Source: Mariprofundus ferrooxydans PV-1 (lineage in GTDB: Bacteria; Pseudomonadota; Zetaproteobacteria; Mariprofundales; Mariprofundaceae). From it: a DNA stretch of 64,000 nt. Position numbers and translations under genes: made by a program. The DNA is taken from positions 1-64,000 of the forward strand of contig NZ_DS022296.1 in NCBI RefSeq assembly GCF_000153765.1. The letters are read 5' to 3'. The notes under the pieces were generated by a model. That model ran no database searches. It saw nothing but the letters and a program-made list of their open reading frames with translations, and was not told the DNA's origin. The first letter of the stretch is position 1. Each line of letters begins with the position of its first letter. Shown here piece by piece: positions 37,804 to 48,760 of the stretch.

Positions 37804-38982
37804 CTAGACGCTTTTGCGCACGACCTCTTTGCCACCATTAAAGCGCACCGTTTGCATATGGCGCTCCAGCCCGGTGAGCGGCAGATCCGCTTCCAACTCC
37901 GCCACCATATCACGCTTGCCATGCGTTTCAGGATGTTTGGCAATCAGAAATGAGCAGATATCGCAATACTCTTCGATAGAGATTTCATAGGTACCGATGC
38001 GCTTTGCCAGCGCGATGATCTCTTCCTTATCCCATGCGATCAGCGGCGACAGCAGCGGCAGATCCGAGGCATCATAAATGGCATGGATATTGGCCAGCGT
38101 CTGACTGGCCACCTGACCGAGGGAGTCACCTGTTACCAAGGCCTGCGCGCCTGCATCTGCAGCAATGGCAGCGGCAGAGCGAATCATCTGGCGTTTATAG
38201 ATGATCATCCGGTATTCAGCATCGACCTTGGCGATGGCATGACGCTGAAACTCTTCCAGATCAATCATATGCAGCGTCAAACGTCCCTGATACAGCGATA
38301 ACTGGCGCGCCAGATCCCTGATCTTGGCAAAATCGCGATTGATCGTGCTGTTATAGAGATGCACCAGCACCACCTCCATACCGCGTTTCATCATGCTGTA
38401 GGCGGCAACAGGCGAATCGATACCGCCGGAGAAGAGCACCACGCCACGGCCGGAGGAACCTATGGGCAGACCGCCAATCCCGGTAATCTTGCGGGTATAG
38501 ATATAGGCGGCATTGGCCCCGACTTCAACGCGCACATCAATTTCCGGCGCATCCAGATTCACGCTGAGATTCAGGTGGCGCTTCAGGTAGCCGCCTATCT
38601 CGAAATTCATCTCCGGCGTGGTCAGGGCGAAGCGCTTGTTACTACGCCGACAACTAACCCTGAAGGGACGCCCCGCGACGTTTTCGCCGTAGGCCGCAAA
38701 CACCGCCTCAGCAGCCGTGCGCTGCATGACTTCCAGATCCAGCTCACACTCGTGAACCAGCGACAGGTTACGGATACCCGGCGTCAGCGTCAGCTGTCTG
38801 AGCAGCTCATCAGAGAGCTCATGCACATCGGCCAACATGCGCCCGTGTTCCCGATAGAAACCGTTGGGCTTAAGTTGGTCGCCCAGTACGCGCCTGATAT
38901 TGCGCGCCATACGGTCTTCGAAGGTGTGGCGATTTTTGCCCTTGAGAGAGAGCTCGCCGAAATGGAACAGTATTTTTGCCAT
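37804..38982 (-). CDS. thiI: tRNA 4-thiouridine synthase ThiI without rhodanese domain
   Basis: It thiolates U8 of tRNA and can serve thiamine synthesis. The protein has 392 residues: an NFLD/THUMP region (about 1-165) and a PP-loop ATPase domain with FSGGIDSPVAAYSMMKRG and TGDSLGQVASQTL. The C-terminal rhodanese domain of the enteric enzyme (482 residues) is absent, as in Bacillus-type ThiI, so sulfur must come from a separate carrier or desulfurase. Confidence 0.92.
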   Translation of the reverse strand: MAKILFHFGELSLKGKNRHTFEDRMARNIRRVLGDQLKPNGFYREHGRMLADVHELSDELLRQLTLTPGIRNLSLVHECELDLEVMQRTAAEAVFAAYGENVAGRPFRVSCRRSNKRFALTTPEMNFEIGGYLKRHLNLSVNLDAPEIDVRVEVGANAAYIYTRKITGIGGLPIGSSGRGVVLFSGGIDSPVAAYSMMKRGMEVVLVHLYNSTINRDFAKIRDLARQLSLYQGRLTLHMIDLEEFQRHAIAKVDAEYRMIIYKRQMIRSAAAIAADAGAQALVTGDSLGQVASQTLANIHAIYDASDLPLLSPLIAWDKEEIIALAKRIGTYEISIEEYCDICSFLIAKHPETHGKRDMVAELEADLPLTGLERHMQTVRFNGGKEVVRKSV

Positions 38983-39077
38983 AGGCCGGCAAGCTAGGAG
39001 TCTGGCACACTCAGGGCAACAATCCTGCGCGACTTACAATCACCTGAAATAACCAGATCCACGGATAGGCAGAAATA

Positions 39078-39104
39078 AAAAAGGCCTGCATAGCAGGCCT
39101 TTTT
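39078..39104 (-). terminator. terminator of tRNA-Asn
   Basis: AAAAAGGCCTGC (39078-39089) pairs with GCAGGCCTTTTT (39093-39104) around a 3-nt loop. On the reverse strand it directly follows the tRNA. Confidence 0.88.
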
Positions 39105-39108
39105 AAAA

Positions 39109-39184
39109 TGGCTCCCCGGGCCGGACTCGAACCAGCGACAGGGTGATTAACAGTCACCTGCTCTACCAACTGAGCTACCGGGGA
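39109..39184 (-). tRNA. tRNA-Asn (GTT)
   Basis: Seventy-six bases with a complete cloverleaf. The acceptor stem is TCCCCGG with CCGGGGA, the D-arm contains AGCTCAGTTGGTAGAGC, the anticodon loop is CTGTTAA with anticodon GTT, the T-loop is GGTTCGAGTCC, and CCA is encoded (39109-39111). It stands alone, divergent from the kinase gene. Confidence 0.96.
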
Positions 39185-39422
39185 ATAAGGTGGCGCGAAC
39201 CGTAAGGATGAGCCCATATACTGTCAATAGTCAGTTCAACGACCTGTTAAAATGACAGCAAACAGAGGCCATACACGCCGAACTATTGCACTGAGCAGGC
39301 AGAATTGCCACTATGCCTGACCGGTATAACAAGCTGTTAATTGAAAGCACCGATTTATTGCATAGATCCTTATTGGTAACATCAGAGATAATAGATAAAT
39401 AGAAAATCCTGGGGAGGTATAA

Positions 39423-41831
39423 GTGGAGGGTGGTACATTCTGGAAATCGGACTGGTTCTTCGGCGTCTGCCTCACCCTGCTGCTCCTGCTGGCTCACAGT
39501 TTTGCACTGGAACCTGTACAGTATCTGGATCGCAGCTTCTACGATCTGGGCGCCCGCATCAACGCACTACAAGCCGATGATGATATTGTCATTATCAATC
39601 TGGACAAAAAATCCTTAGACACCATCGGCGATCATCCGCAAGAAGCCGTTGCGGAAACAATTGCCCGGCTCTCTGCTGCGGGTGCCCGTCTGATTGCGCT
39701 GGATCTCTTCTATGGTCAGCCGGACAAAGACAGGGATGGCGAAACTACACCACTCACGCTGCCCGATGCCGTGCGTGCATCCGGCAACACTCTGCTACCA
39801 ATTTACTTTCTTACCGGCACTGTCAACACCCGTTTAAACGCCGACATTCCTGATTATGTTCGTCGCGCGTCAATCGGCCATATCAATGACAGCGAGGGCG
39901 TCAGTAATCCGATAAACGGCACCTACCTGCGCGCCCCCTACGCAAAACTGACACGCTCTGCAGCCGGGCTCGGACACCTGAACATACATCCCGATGATGA
40001 TGGCATCGTACGCTCAGAGCCACTGGCGATCTTGTATTCCGGCCACTACTTTCCATCCATGTCGCTAAGCCTCGCTGCCGGGGCATTACACATTTCCATG
40101 AATGATATCCGCATCAATATCGGACGTTCCATTGAATTGGGACCGATCAATATTCCGGTCAATGATCGCATTCAAATGCTACCTGCCTTTCATAAACATG
40201 GCTTCCAGACCTACTCATTTGCAGCCGTGCGTTCCGGCGCAGTGCCGGCTGAATCATTCAGCGATAAAATCGTCCTGATCGGCATGACGGGTAAAGGTTC
40301 GGGGAACGGCTTCGCCACGCCGTTTTCCACCCACATGAGCACAGTTGAGTTTAATGCACATGCTCTACAAAGCATTCTGAAAGAGGAGTCGATCAGTCGC
40401 CCGTCCTGGGCAAGCATGGCCGAGACAGGCCTGTTGCTGCTGATCGGCCTGTATCTGATTCTTCTTCTGCCACGCATACCGGTCCTCATCAGTGCGGCTG
40501 CATCTGTATTGCTGCTGATCCTGATTACCGGGGCCGACACGCTCCTGCTGAGCAGCTATGCAGTGTGGTTTCAGGCCATGGCTGCAGTCCTGTTGCTGAT
40601 CATCGGTCATGCGGGGCTGGCACTGAAACACTATTATTCAACCCGTCATCACACCCGTAAAAGCAATGCCTCAAGCGTGGATGAAACCAACAAGATGCTT
40701 GCTTTCTCCTTCCAAAATCAGGGTATGCTGGATCAGGCATGTGAGAAATTCATGGCCTGTCCGATGAATGAGGAGATCGCATCCTACATGTACGAACTGG
40801 CACTCTCATTTGAACGTAAACGCCAGTTCAGCAAAGCTGTCAGCATTTACGAATACATCAGCGAATATCAAGCCGATTACAAAGACATCCAAACCAGGAT
40901 CATCTCCGCCGGGAATGCCAATGACGCCCTGTCCGGCAGTGATGATAAAAACAGCGGTCTCTCCGCGCTGCTGCTTACCGGTGAGAACAAGCCGACATTG
41001 GGGCGTTATGAAATTCTCAGCGAACTGGGAAAAGGAGCGATGGGCACCGTGTTTCTGGGGCGTGACCCAAAAATAAATCGTCAGGTTGCAATCAAAACCA
41101 TGGCTCTGTCTGAAGAGTTTGAGGCCGACGAACTGGAAGAGGTTAAATCACGTTTCTTTCATGAGGCTGAAATTGCAGGCATGCTCAATCACCCCAATAT
41201 TGTCACGATATTTGATGCCGGCGATGAACATGACCTGGCCTATATTGCCATGGAGTTTCTTGATGGCATTGATCTGATTCCCTACACCAAAAAAGACAGA
41301 CTACTGCCGATACAAACCACGCTAAAGATCATAGGCAAGGTGGCCGAAGCACTGCAATATGCTCATAACCACGGTGTCATTCACCGCGACATAAAACCGG
41401 CCAACATCATGATTCTGAAAAACAAAACGGTAAAAGTAACGGATTTCGGCATCGCCCATATTGCAGAATCAACCAAGACCAAGGCGGGGGTTGTACTCGG
41501 CACACCGTCCTATATGTCTCCGGAACAACTCTCCGGCAAGGAGCTCGATGGCCGCTCCGATCTGTTTTCACTTGGTGTCATGCTCTATGAGCTGACATCC
41601 GGGGTACGTCCGTTTCGGGCGGAATCGATTTCCAAACTCATGCTAAAGATTGCCAAAGAGCCACATGTCCCTGTGCAGGAACATAATCCGGATATACCTG
41701 ACTGTGTTGCCGCTCTGATTGATCATTTATTGGCAAAGAAATCACAACAACGGTTCAACTCTGCCAGTGATGTGCTGGAAGAAATAAGTCGCTGCCTGCG
41801 AGATATGAACAGACCAGGAGGTCAACCATGA
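39423..41831 (+). CDS. CHASE2-domain serine/threonine protein kinase
   Basis: An 802-residue membrane receptor kinase. An N-terminal helix (about 9-29) leads to an extracytoplasmic CHASE2 domain (about 30-315, with DIVIINLDKKSL, LIALDLFYG, DKIVLIGMT), three helices (about 320-410), a TPR-like linker (about 430-500) and a Hanks-type kinase domain (about 525-790: GKGAMGTVFLG, AIKTM, HRDIKPANIM, DFGIAH, GTPSYMSPEQ). All catalytic residues are present. The start is GTG with GGGGAGG upstream. It overlaps the phosphatase gene by 4 bp. The signal sensed is unknown. Confidence 0.92.
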   Translation: MEGGTFWKSDWFFGVCLTLLLLLAHSFALEPVQYLDRSFYDLGARINALQADDDIVIINLDKKSLDTIGDHPQEAVAETIARLSAAGARLIALDLFYGQPDKDRDGETTPLTLPDAVRASGNTLLPIYFLTGTVNTRLNADIPDYVRRASIGHINDSEGVSNPINGTYLRAPYAKLTRSAAGLGHLNIHPDDDGIVRSEPLAILYSGHYFPSMSLSLAAGALHISMNDIRINIGRSIELGPINIPVNDRIQMLPAFHKHGFQTYSFAAVRSGAVPAESFSDKIVLIGMTGKGSGNGFATPFSTHMSTVEFNAHALQSILKEESISRPSWASMAETGLLLLIGLYLILLLPRIPVLISAAASVLLLILITGADTLLLSSYAVWFQAMAAVLLLIIGHAGLALKHYYSTRHHTRKSNASSVDETNKMLAFSFQNQGMLDQACEKFMACPMNEEIASYMYELALSFERKRQFSKAVSIYEYISEYQADYKDIQTRIISAGNANDALSGSDDKNSGLSALLLTGENKPTLGRYEILSELGKGAMGTVFLGRDPKINRQVAIKTMALSEEFEADELEEVKSRFFHEAEIAGMLNHPNIVTIFDAGDEHDLAYIAMEFLDGIDLIPYTKKDRLLPIQTTLKIIGKVAEALQYAHNHGVIHRDIKPANIMILKNKTVKVTDFGIAHIAESTKTKAGVVLGTPSYMSPEQLSGKELDGRSDLFSLGVMLYELTSGVRPFRAESISKLMLKIAKEPHVPVQEHNPDIPDCVAALIDHLLAKKSQQRFNSASDVLEEISRCLRDMNRPGGQP

Positions 41832-42631
41832 CATCAATGGAAATGTATGCTGCCACGGATGTCGGCAGGCGAAGGAAACACAATGAAGACTGCGTTAAAA
41901 TAACGCCTTCACACGGCATTGCCGTGCTGGCAGATGGCATGGGCGGCTACAATGCTGGTGAAGTGGCCAGCGCCATGGCTATCGACATCATCACCGAAGA
42001 GCTGAAACAAAACCTACTGTCGATGCCAACAGCCGCCATCGACAGCGCAACCGGCTTTACGGGCGAGTCGATCCTGCTTCGCAACGCTATTCGTCACTCC
42101 AATGATGCGATCTATCAGGCTGCCCGTACAAAAACAGAGTGCGCCGGCATGGGCACCACCGTGCTGGCTGCAGTTTTTTATGCCGACCGTGTTACCGCAG
42201 CACATGTCGGGGATTCACGCATGTATCGCCTGCGTGACAACATCCTGAGCCATGTCACTGAAGATCACTCCCTGATCCACGAACAGGTCCGCCGTGGTCT
42301 GGTCACCGCTGCAGATGCGCGAAACTCCTCAATCAAAAATCTGGTGACACGGGCACTGGGCATCGAACAGGGCGTAGATCCGGATATTGTCGAAGATACA
42401 GTACTCCCCGGTGATCTGTACCTTTTGTGCTCGGACGGCCTGACCGATGTCGTTGCCGATGACCAGATTCAGCAGACAATGACCCGGCACCGTAATCATC
42501 TGGAGAATTTAGCGGCACAACTGATCCAACTGGCCAATGAGGCCGGCGGCCCGGATAACATCTCCATCATCCTGGCCTGCGCCAAAGCAGCGCCAAAGCG
42601 CGGCTTCTTCTCCCGTCTGATGGGTAAATAA
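41828..42631 (+). CDS. PP2C-family protein phosphatase
   Basis: A 267-residue metal-dependent Ser/Thr phosphatase with the expected motifs: RKHNEDC, LADGMGGYNAGEVAS, GMGTTVLAAVF, AHVGDSRMYRL, EDHSL, CSDGLTDV and GGPDNISIIL. It is translated as a unit with the upstream kinase, forming a reversible phosphorylation switch. Targets are unknown. The C-terminal tail is basic (KRGFFSRLMGK). Confidence 0.93.
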   Translation: MTSMEMYAATDVGRRRKHNEDCVKITPSHGIAVLADGMGGYNAGEVASAMAIDIITEELKQNLLSMPTAAIDSATGFTGESILLRNAIRHSNDAIYQAARTKTECAGMGTTVLAAVFYADRVTAAHVGDSRMYRLRDNILSHVTEDHSLIHEQVRRGLVTAADARNSSIKNLVTRALGIEQGVDPDIVEDTVLPGDLYLLCSDGLTDVVADDQIQQTMTRHRNHLENLAAQLIQLANEAGGPDNISIILACAKAAPKRGFFSRLMGK

Positions 42632-42985
42632 TTGCAGCGACCTATCGCCCTCTTCTTACCTGACGCTGTCTTGCTCATCTGAAAGGTAGATCAAATTACA
42701 TCACAATTTGGCACGATCGCCAAATTGAACGCCGCTTTTGCGGCGGCCCGAAGGGCGAAGGGCAGGATGCCCTGGGTACAAATCTACAGGACACCTTATT
42801 TCATGGAGTGCATCCGTGCACTCCCCTCTTGCAGGGCGATAAATCGTGCCATTGTGCTCTCCTGCACAATGGTGGACGCCCTACGGGTGTTGCCTCCCTA
42901 CGAAGGTGCTCTACATCACAAATCAGCAGGATAGCCAGATTGGACGCACTTTAGTGCGCCCTGCGGGTGTAGGCACACGAAGTGC
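42632..42985. other. 354-bp intergenic region of hairpin repeats
   Basis: It lies between the phosphatase and priA genes, which converge on it. Apart from about 70 bp after the phosphatase stop it is made of repeat copies listed at 42704-42988. Small frames inside it are by-products of the repeats. Confidence 0.8.
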
Positions 42986-42988
42986 CTA
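42704..42988. repeat. cluster of 9-6-9 hairpin repeats in both orientations
   Basis: Perfect forward hairpin: arms CAATTTGGC (42704) and GCCAAATTG (42719) around ACGATC. Then CGCCGC/GCGGCG (42730/42740) and AGGGCA with TGCCCT around GGA. An inverted copy, read on the reverse strand, has arms CCATTGTGC and GCACAATGG around AGGAGA (42849-42872) and a second stem GAGTGCA/TGCACTC around CGGA (42806-42823). Decayed copies lie at about 42779-42802 and 42919-42942 (loop AGGATA). TAGGCAC/GTGCCTA at 42970-42988 reaches the priA stop codon. The layout matches 24870-25007. Confidence 0.7.
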
Positions 42989-45103
42989 CATCATATCCTG
43001 CGGATCGACATCCACACGGCGACGTACACCGGATGGAACCTTCAGCGAATCCAACACCGGTAATAACTTCCACGGCAGTAGCTGACGCGTAGTGTCACGC
43101 AGCAGCACTTCAAAACGAAAACGGCCGGCCAGCCGCTCCATCGCACAAGGCATGGGCCCGCTCACCATCAACTCCGAAATAGCCCGGCAACTCTCGGCAA
43201 AGGCTGCGGCAGCCTGATCCGCCCGCTCCGCCCGCATAGCGGAAAACACCACCCTGACCCAGCGTGCAAACGGCGGGTATTGCAACATTTCACGTAACTC
43301 AAGTTCAGCCGTCATTGTCGCTTCGGCTTGCGCCTCTGCAATACGCTGCAACCATGCCGCATCCGGCATACGCGTCTGGATCAGCATCCTGCCAGCTTTT
43401 TCACCCCGGCCTGCGCGGCCGGTCACCTGCGTCATCTGCTGCCACCAGCGCTCCCCTGCCCGGAAGTCCGGCATATTCATGCCCTGGTCTGCATTCACCA
43501 CACCGACCAGTGTGACATGCGGAAAGTCATGCCCCTTGACCAGCATCTGAGTACCAAGCAGACAATCAAGCTCACGGCGTTCGAATGCGGCCAGAATCTC
43601 GCTCAGGCGGGCATGACTGGTTACAACATCCCGATCGAAGCGCGAAAAGCGTAAGTCGGGTATATGCTGCTGCAGCCACTCTTCAATCCTTTCCGTCCCC
43701 TCACCCATCGGCATGAGAGCCGCTTCACCACAACACTCGCATGAACGTGGAGCGCGTCTGATGAACCCGCAACTGTGACAGCGTAACTGACCGGCCCGCC
43801 GATGCAGTGTCAGACTCAGGGAGCAGGCCGGACACTGGGGCACATCACCACAGGCCGTACATTGCAGCGACGGCGAATAACCGCGCCGGTTAAGGAAGAG
43901 AATCGTCTGATCGCCGGCGGCCAGCGTCTGCTGCATAGCCGCGAGCAGGGCCGGTGATACAGGCCCGTCGACAGCACGCATATCGATAATCTCCGGCTTG
44001 ATCTGCTGCGTGTGATCGGCAATCCGGGATGGCAGGTCTATACGCTGATAAAGCCCTGCCAGAGCCTGCCGCCAGCTCTCCAGGCTCGGCGTGGCCGATC
44101 CGAGTACAATCGGAATATCCAGTTGCTGTGCCAGCAGCACAGCCATATCACGGGCTGAATAGGCCATGCCATCCTGCTGTTTGAAACTGCCGTCATGTTC
44201 CTCATCAACAACAATCATTGCCAGATCCGGCAACGGCAGGAACAGGGCAGAGCGTGTACCGATCAGAATATCCGTCTGTGCCAGATGCTGACGCACCGCC
44301 AGACGATCCCGTTCGGTAAGTGCCGAATGCCATACAGCCACACGCGCAAAACGCGACTGCAGGCGTGCTATCCACATCGGCGTCAGGCCGATCTCCGGCA
44401 CCAGCACCAACACCCGGCCACCGCGCCGGATCGACTCGCTTGCAGCCCGCAGATAGACCTCGGTTTTACCGGAGCCGGTGCGCCCGAAGAGCAGAAAGGG
44501 TTGAAAACCACGGGCATCAACCAGCATCTGAACTGCCGAGGCTTGGGCGTCCGTCAGGGTAAGAGCTGCCGGTATACTTTCATTCTGCTGCAACAGTGGC
44601 TCATGAAGCACCTCTTCCAGCAAACCGGCCTGACAAGCCGTATTAAGGCAATGGCGCAGTGCACAAGGCTCAATCCTGGCTGCAATGGTTTTCAGTGATA
44701 GCGCTCTCCTGCTGGTGAATACAGCGGCCAGAGCAGGAGCTGCCTTGGCCAGCACCGCAACATCCGGACAACGAAAGGCGCGCACCTGGTCATGGGCCGC
44801 CCATGCCAGCGCCGTCTGCCACGCATCGCCGGAACTGGCCAGATAATAGCGCCGTACCCGCTCCACCCATTGTATCCGAGAAGCATCATACAGTGGCGAT
44901 ACGTCCAGTCGATCCGCCACAGGCTTAAGCTCAACGCTATCAGGCAAGGTATCAGAGAGTCGCAGCACTACACCGATTCGCGTCCCCTTGCCGAATGGCA
45001 CCTGTACACGTATCCCGACAGCCGGTTCACCAAACTCGGGCGGCCAGCTGTAGCTAAAGCAGCCCGGCAGGGGTGAAAAAACAGCAACCTCAATGCATAG
45101 CAC
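42986..45103 (-). CDS. priA: primosomal replication-restart helicase PriA
   Basis: A 705-residue superfamily 2 helicase that reloads the replisome at broken forks. It has the 3'-DNA-binding N-domain, Walker A LLFGRTGSGKTEV, DEEHD box, a zinc-binding region with paired cysteines (CTACGDVPQCPAC, CHSC, CECCGE), GTERIEEWLQ and GRAGR. The start codon is GTG at 45103. The end of the gene touches the repeat cluster. Confidence 0.95.
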   Translation of the reverse strand: MLCIEVAVFSPLPGCFSYSWPPEFGEPAVGIRVQVPFGKGTRIGVVLRLSDTLPDSVELKPVADRLDVSPLYDASRIQWVERVRRYYLASSGDAWQTALAWAAHDQVRAFRCPDVAVLAKAAPALAAVFTSRRALSLKTIAARIEPCALRHCLNTACQAGLLEEVLHEPLLQQNESIPAALTLTDAQASAVQMLVDARGFQPFLLFGRTGSGKTEVYLRAASESIRRGGRVLVLVPEIGLTPMWIARLQSRFARVAVWHSALTERDRLAVRQHLAQTDILIGTRSALFLPLPDLAMIVVDEEHDGSFKQQDGMAYSARDMAVLLAQQLDIPIVLGSATPSLESWRQALAGLYQRIDLPSRIADHTQQIKPEIIDMRAVDGPVSPALLAAMQQTLAAGDQTILFLNRRGYSPSLQCTACGDVPQCPACSLSLTLHRRAGQLRCHSCGFIRRAPRSCECCGEAALMPMGEGTERIEEWLQQHIPDLRFSRFDRDVVTSHARLSEILAAFERRELDCLLGTQMLVKGHDFPHVTLVGVVNADQGMNMPDFRAGERWWQQMTQVTGRAGRGEKAGRMLIQTRMPDAAWLQRIAEAQAEATMTAELELREMLQYPPFARWVRVVFSAMRAERADQAAAAFAESCRAISELMVSGPMPCAMERLAGRFRFEVLLRDTTRQLLPWKLLPVLDSLKVPSGVRRRVDVDPQDMM

Positions 45104-45117
45104 GGGTGCCTGCCGCT

Positions 45118-46980
<1,863 letters not shown>

Positions 46981-47057
46981 GGGAAGCCATGCTTCATAAA
47001 AATGAAGGCGCGGCAATCTCTATTCATGATGTGCCGCGCCTCGGGAATCAGAGACAT

Positions 47058-47348
47058 TCAATTCGCTGAATTAGCGTCACCACCAACCTCTACCGAACCC
47101 CTGATCTGCTCTAGCTTTTTCTCGCCAATACCTTTGACATGAACCAATGCATCCACAGATTTGAAAGGCCCATGAGCCTCCCTGTACGCTACAATCTCCG
47201 CGGCAGTCTTCTTTCCTATGCCGTTGACAGTTTGCAGTTGTTCAACGGTGGCTGTGTTGACATCGACATGACTATCACCAGCAAATACTGCGGAAGTCCC
47301 CATCATGATTGCCAGGCAGATTGATGCCATTATCTTTCTTATTTTCAT
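47058..47348 (-). CDS. ComEA-like helix-hairpin-helix DNA-binding protein
   Basis: A 96-residue secreted protein: a signal peptide (cleavage near VFA-G) and a double helix-hairpin-helix domain (VNTATVEQLQTVNGIGKKTAAEIVAYRE, then VHVKGIGEKKLEQIRG). ComEA binds incoming DNA in the periplasm during transformation. It sits inside the glycan locus, beside the WbpM-like gene. I recall the same adjacency in pseudomonads. No other competence genes are in view. Confidence 0.88.
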   Translation of the reverse strand: MKIRKIMASICLAIMMGTSAVFAGDSHVDVNTATVEQLQTVNGIGKKTAAEIVAYREAHGPFKSVDALVHVKGIGEKKLEQIRGSVEVGGDANSAN

Positions 47349-47485
47349 GATATCCTCCAGAAATATAAATTTCTGTCATCAAGACACTCCTGTTCCAAAC
47401 AACAGTGAACTTTATAATAGCATATCAAAGTTATTATTTCTGAACACACGTATTATCATGCATTCTGGACTGGCCAGACGACTAA

Positions 47486-48760
47486 TCAGACGTCCTGCGA
47501 GAGGGGTTCAGACAAACCTGTTGCCAATAAAATAAGGGCAAAAATAGTGGAAAAATGTTCCTCCAGGCTTGCTGTTGACAAGCCATCGACAAGCAGAGCG
47601 ACGCCAGTCAGTGTAACCAGAGGCAGAGCCACTCTGTCCCGCCACGGGGAGGCGGTACCGGTCCGAATCCAGAAACAGAGTAGCGCCAGCAGTGCCAGCA
47701 GGCCAACCACACCCCAGCGAACCATGGAAAGCAAATATTGATTATGGGGGTGCACAAGCGGCACGGCGAACTCCATACCTGTCATATGGCCCGCCTGCCA
47801 GTTTGCTGAAGCCTTAGGAAAGCCACCTGTACCAACCCCCAGAAGCGGCTGTTCAAGCCAGATATTGTAACTCATTTTCCACCACTCCAGGCGGGCAGTG
47901 GCAGAAGAAACAGCGACCATTTGATCTGAGTTCAACTTACCCTGTGCGGTGCCAGTCAGTGCTTCCCATGTTCCCAGCACACGCTCCTTGCCAGGCCCCA
48001 AAGCAGCAAACATGGACAGCACCAACAGCACGAATGCAAATGAAACAAACATCCTTCTGCCTCCTACCTCCTGCAACCACTTTACAGCAACAAGCAAAAA
48101 AGCCACCAGCGTAACAATATAACCACTTTTCCCCTGTGCCAGAAAGACCATCACTACCGCCCATGAAGCCAACCCCCACAGCAACCAGCGAGTGTTATTT
48201 CGACAAATTAACCCCATGTGCAGCAGCCAGGCCGCCCAGACACCATAGATAAATCCAAAACTGGTATGCCCGATATGTCCTGTCGCATTACCCACTGCTG
48301 AACCGGCAACTGCCGGGCTTTCAATCAGGCCATTTGCTTGTAGCACACAAAACGCCAAGTTGACAGTCAGACCAAAGCTTGTCGTAACAAGGAATATATT
48401 TCTGTTACGCTCAGACGATAACGCCATAGTAACAACAGGCAGCAACATCCAGAACCAATGTCTGGCCAAAATCCGCTGCCCCCATTCCAGGTCAGAACTC
48501 CATAACAGGCCTAAAGGAACAAGAGCCAGATAAAGCATCATGGCGATAAACAATAAGCGGTAATTATGCCAAAGGTCCCTGACACCACTCCACCATAGAC
48601 CACTAAGTATGCCCGTTGCCAGCGTCAAACCAAGAAATATATTAGTGACCGCGACAGAAAATGGAAAGCAGACCATAGCCAGACACAACAGAATCAGCAC
48701 CACTGATTTTGTACCCTGCCATACAGGAAAAGTCTCAGCCCACTGCACGTTCAAATACAT
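47486..48760 (-). CDS. O-antigen ligase or polymerase family membrane protein
   Basis: A 424-residue protein with about 11 helices and a large periplasmic loop (about 270-340) containing ARLEWWKMSYNIWLEQPLLGVGTGGFP and VPLVHPHNQYLLSMVRWG. The HPHNQYL motif is typical of the Wzy_C/WaaL family. Members attach O-antigen to lipid A core (WaaL), polymerise repeats (Wzy) or transfer glycan to proteins (PglL). Its place next to the bacillosamine genes keeps the PglL option open. It overlaps the aminotransferase gene by 26 bp. Confidence 0.8.
   Translation of the reverse strand: MYLNVQWAETFPVWQGTKSVVLILLCLAMVCFPFSVAVTNIFLGLTLATGILSGLWWSGVRDLWHNYRLLFIAMMLYLALVPLGLLWSSDLEWGQRILARHWFWMLLPVVTMALSSERNRNIFLVTTSFGLTVNLAFCVLQANGLIESPAVAGSAVGNATGHIGHTSFGFIYGVWAAWLLHMGLICRNNTRWLLWGLASWAVVMVFLAQGKSGYIVTLVAFLLVAVKWLQEVGGRRMFVSFAFVLLVLSMFAALGPGKERVLGTWEALTGTAQGKLNSDQMVAVSSATARLEWWKMSYNIWLEQPLLGVGTGGFPKASANWQAGHMTGMEFAVPLVHPHNQYLLSMVRWGVVGLLALLALLCFWIRTGTASPWRDRVALPLVTLTGVALLVDGLSTASLEEHFSTIFALILLATGLSEPLSQDV

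Noticed and set aside
42725-43085. Two small forward frames in the repeat cluster
   Set aside because: They are translations of hairpin repeats and the priA end.
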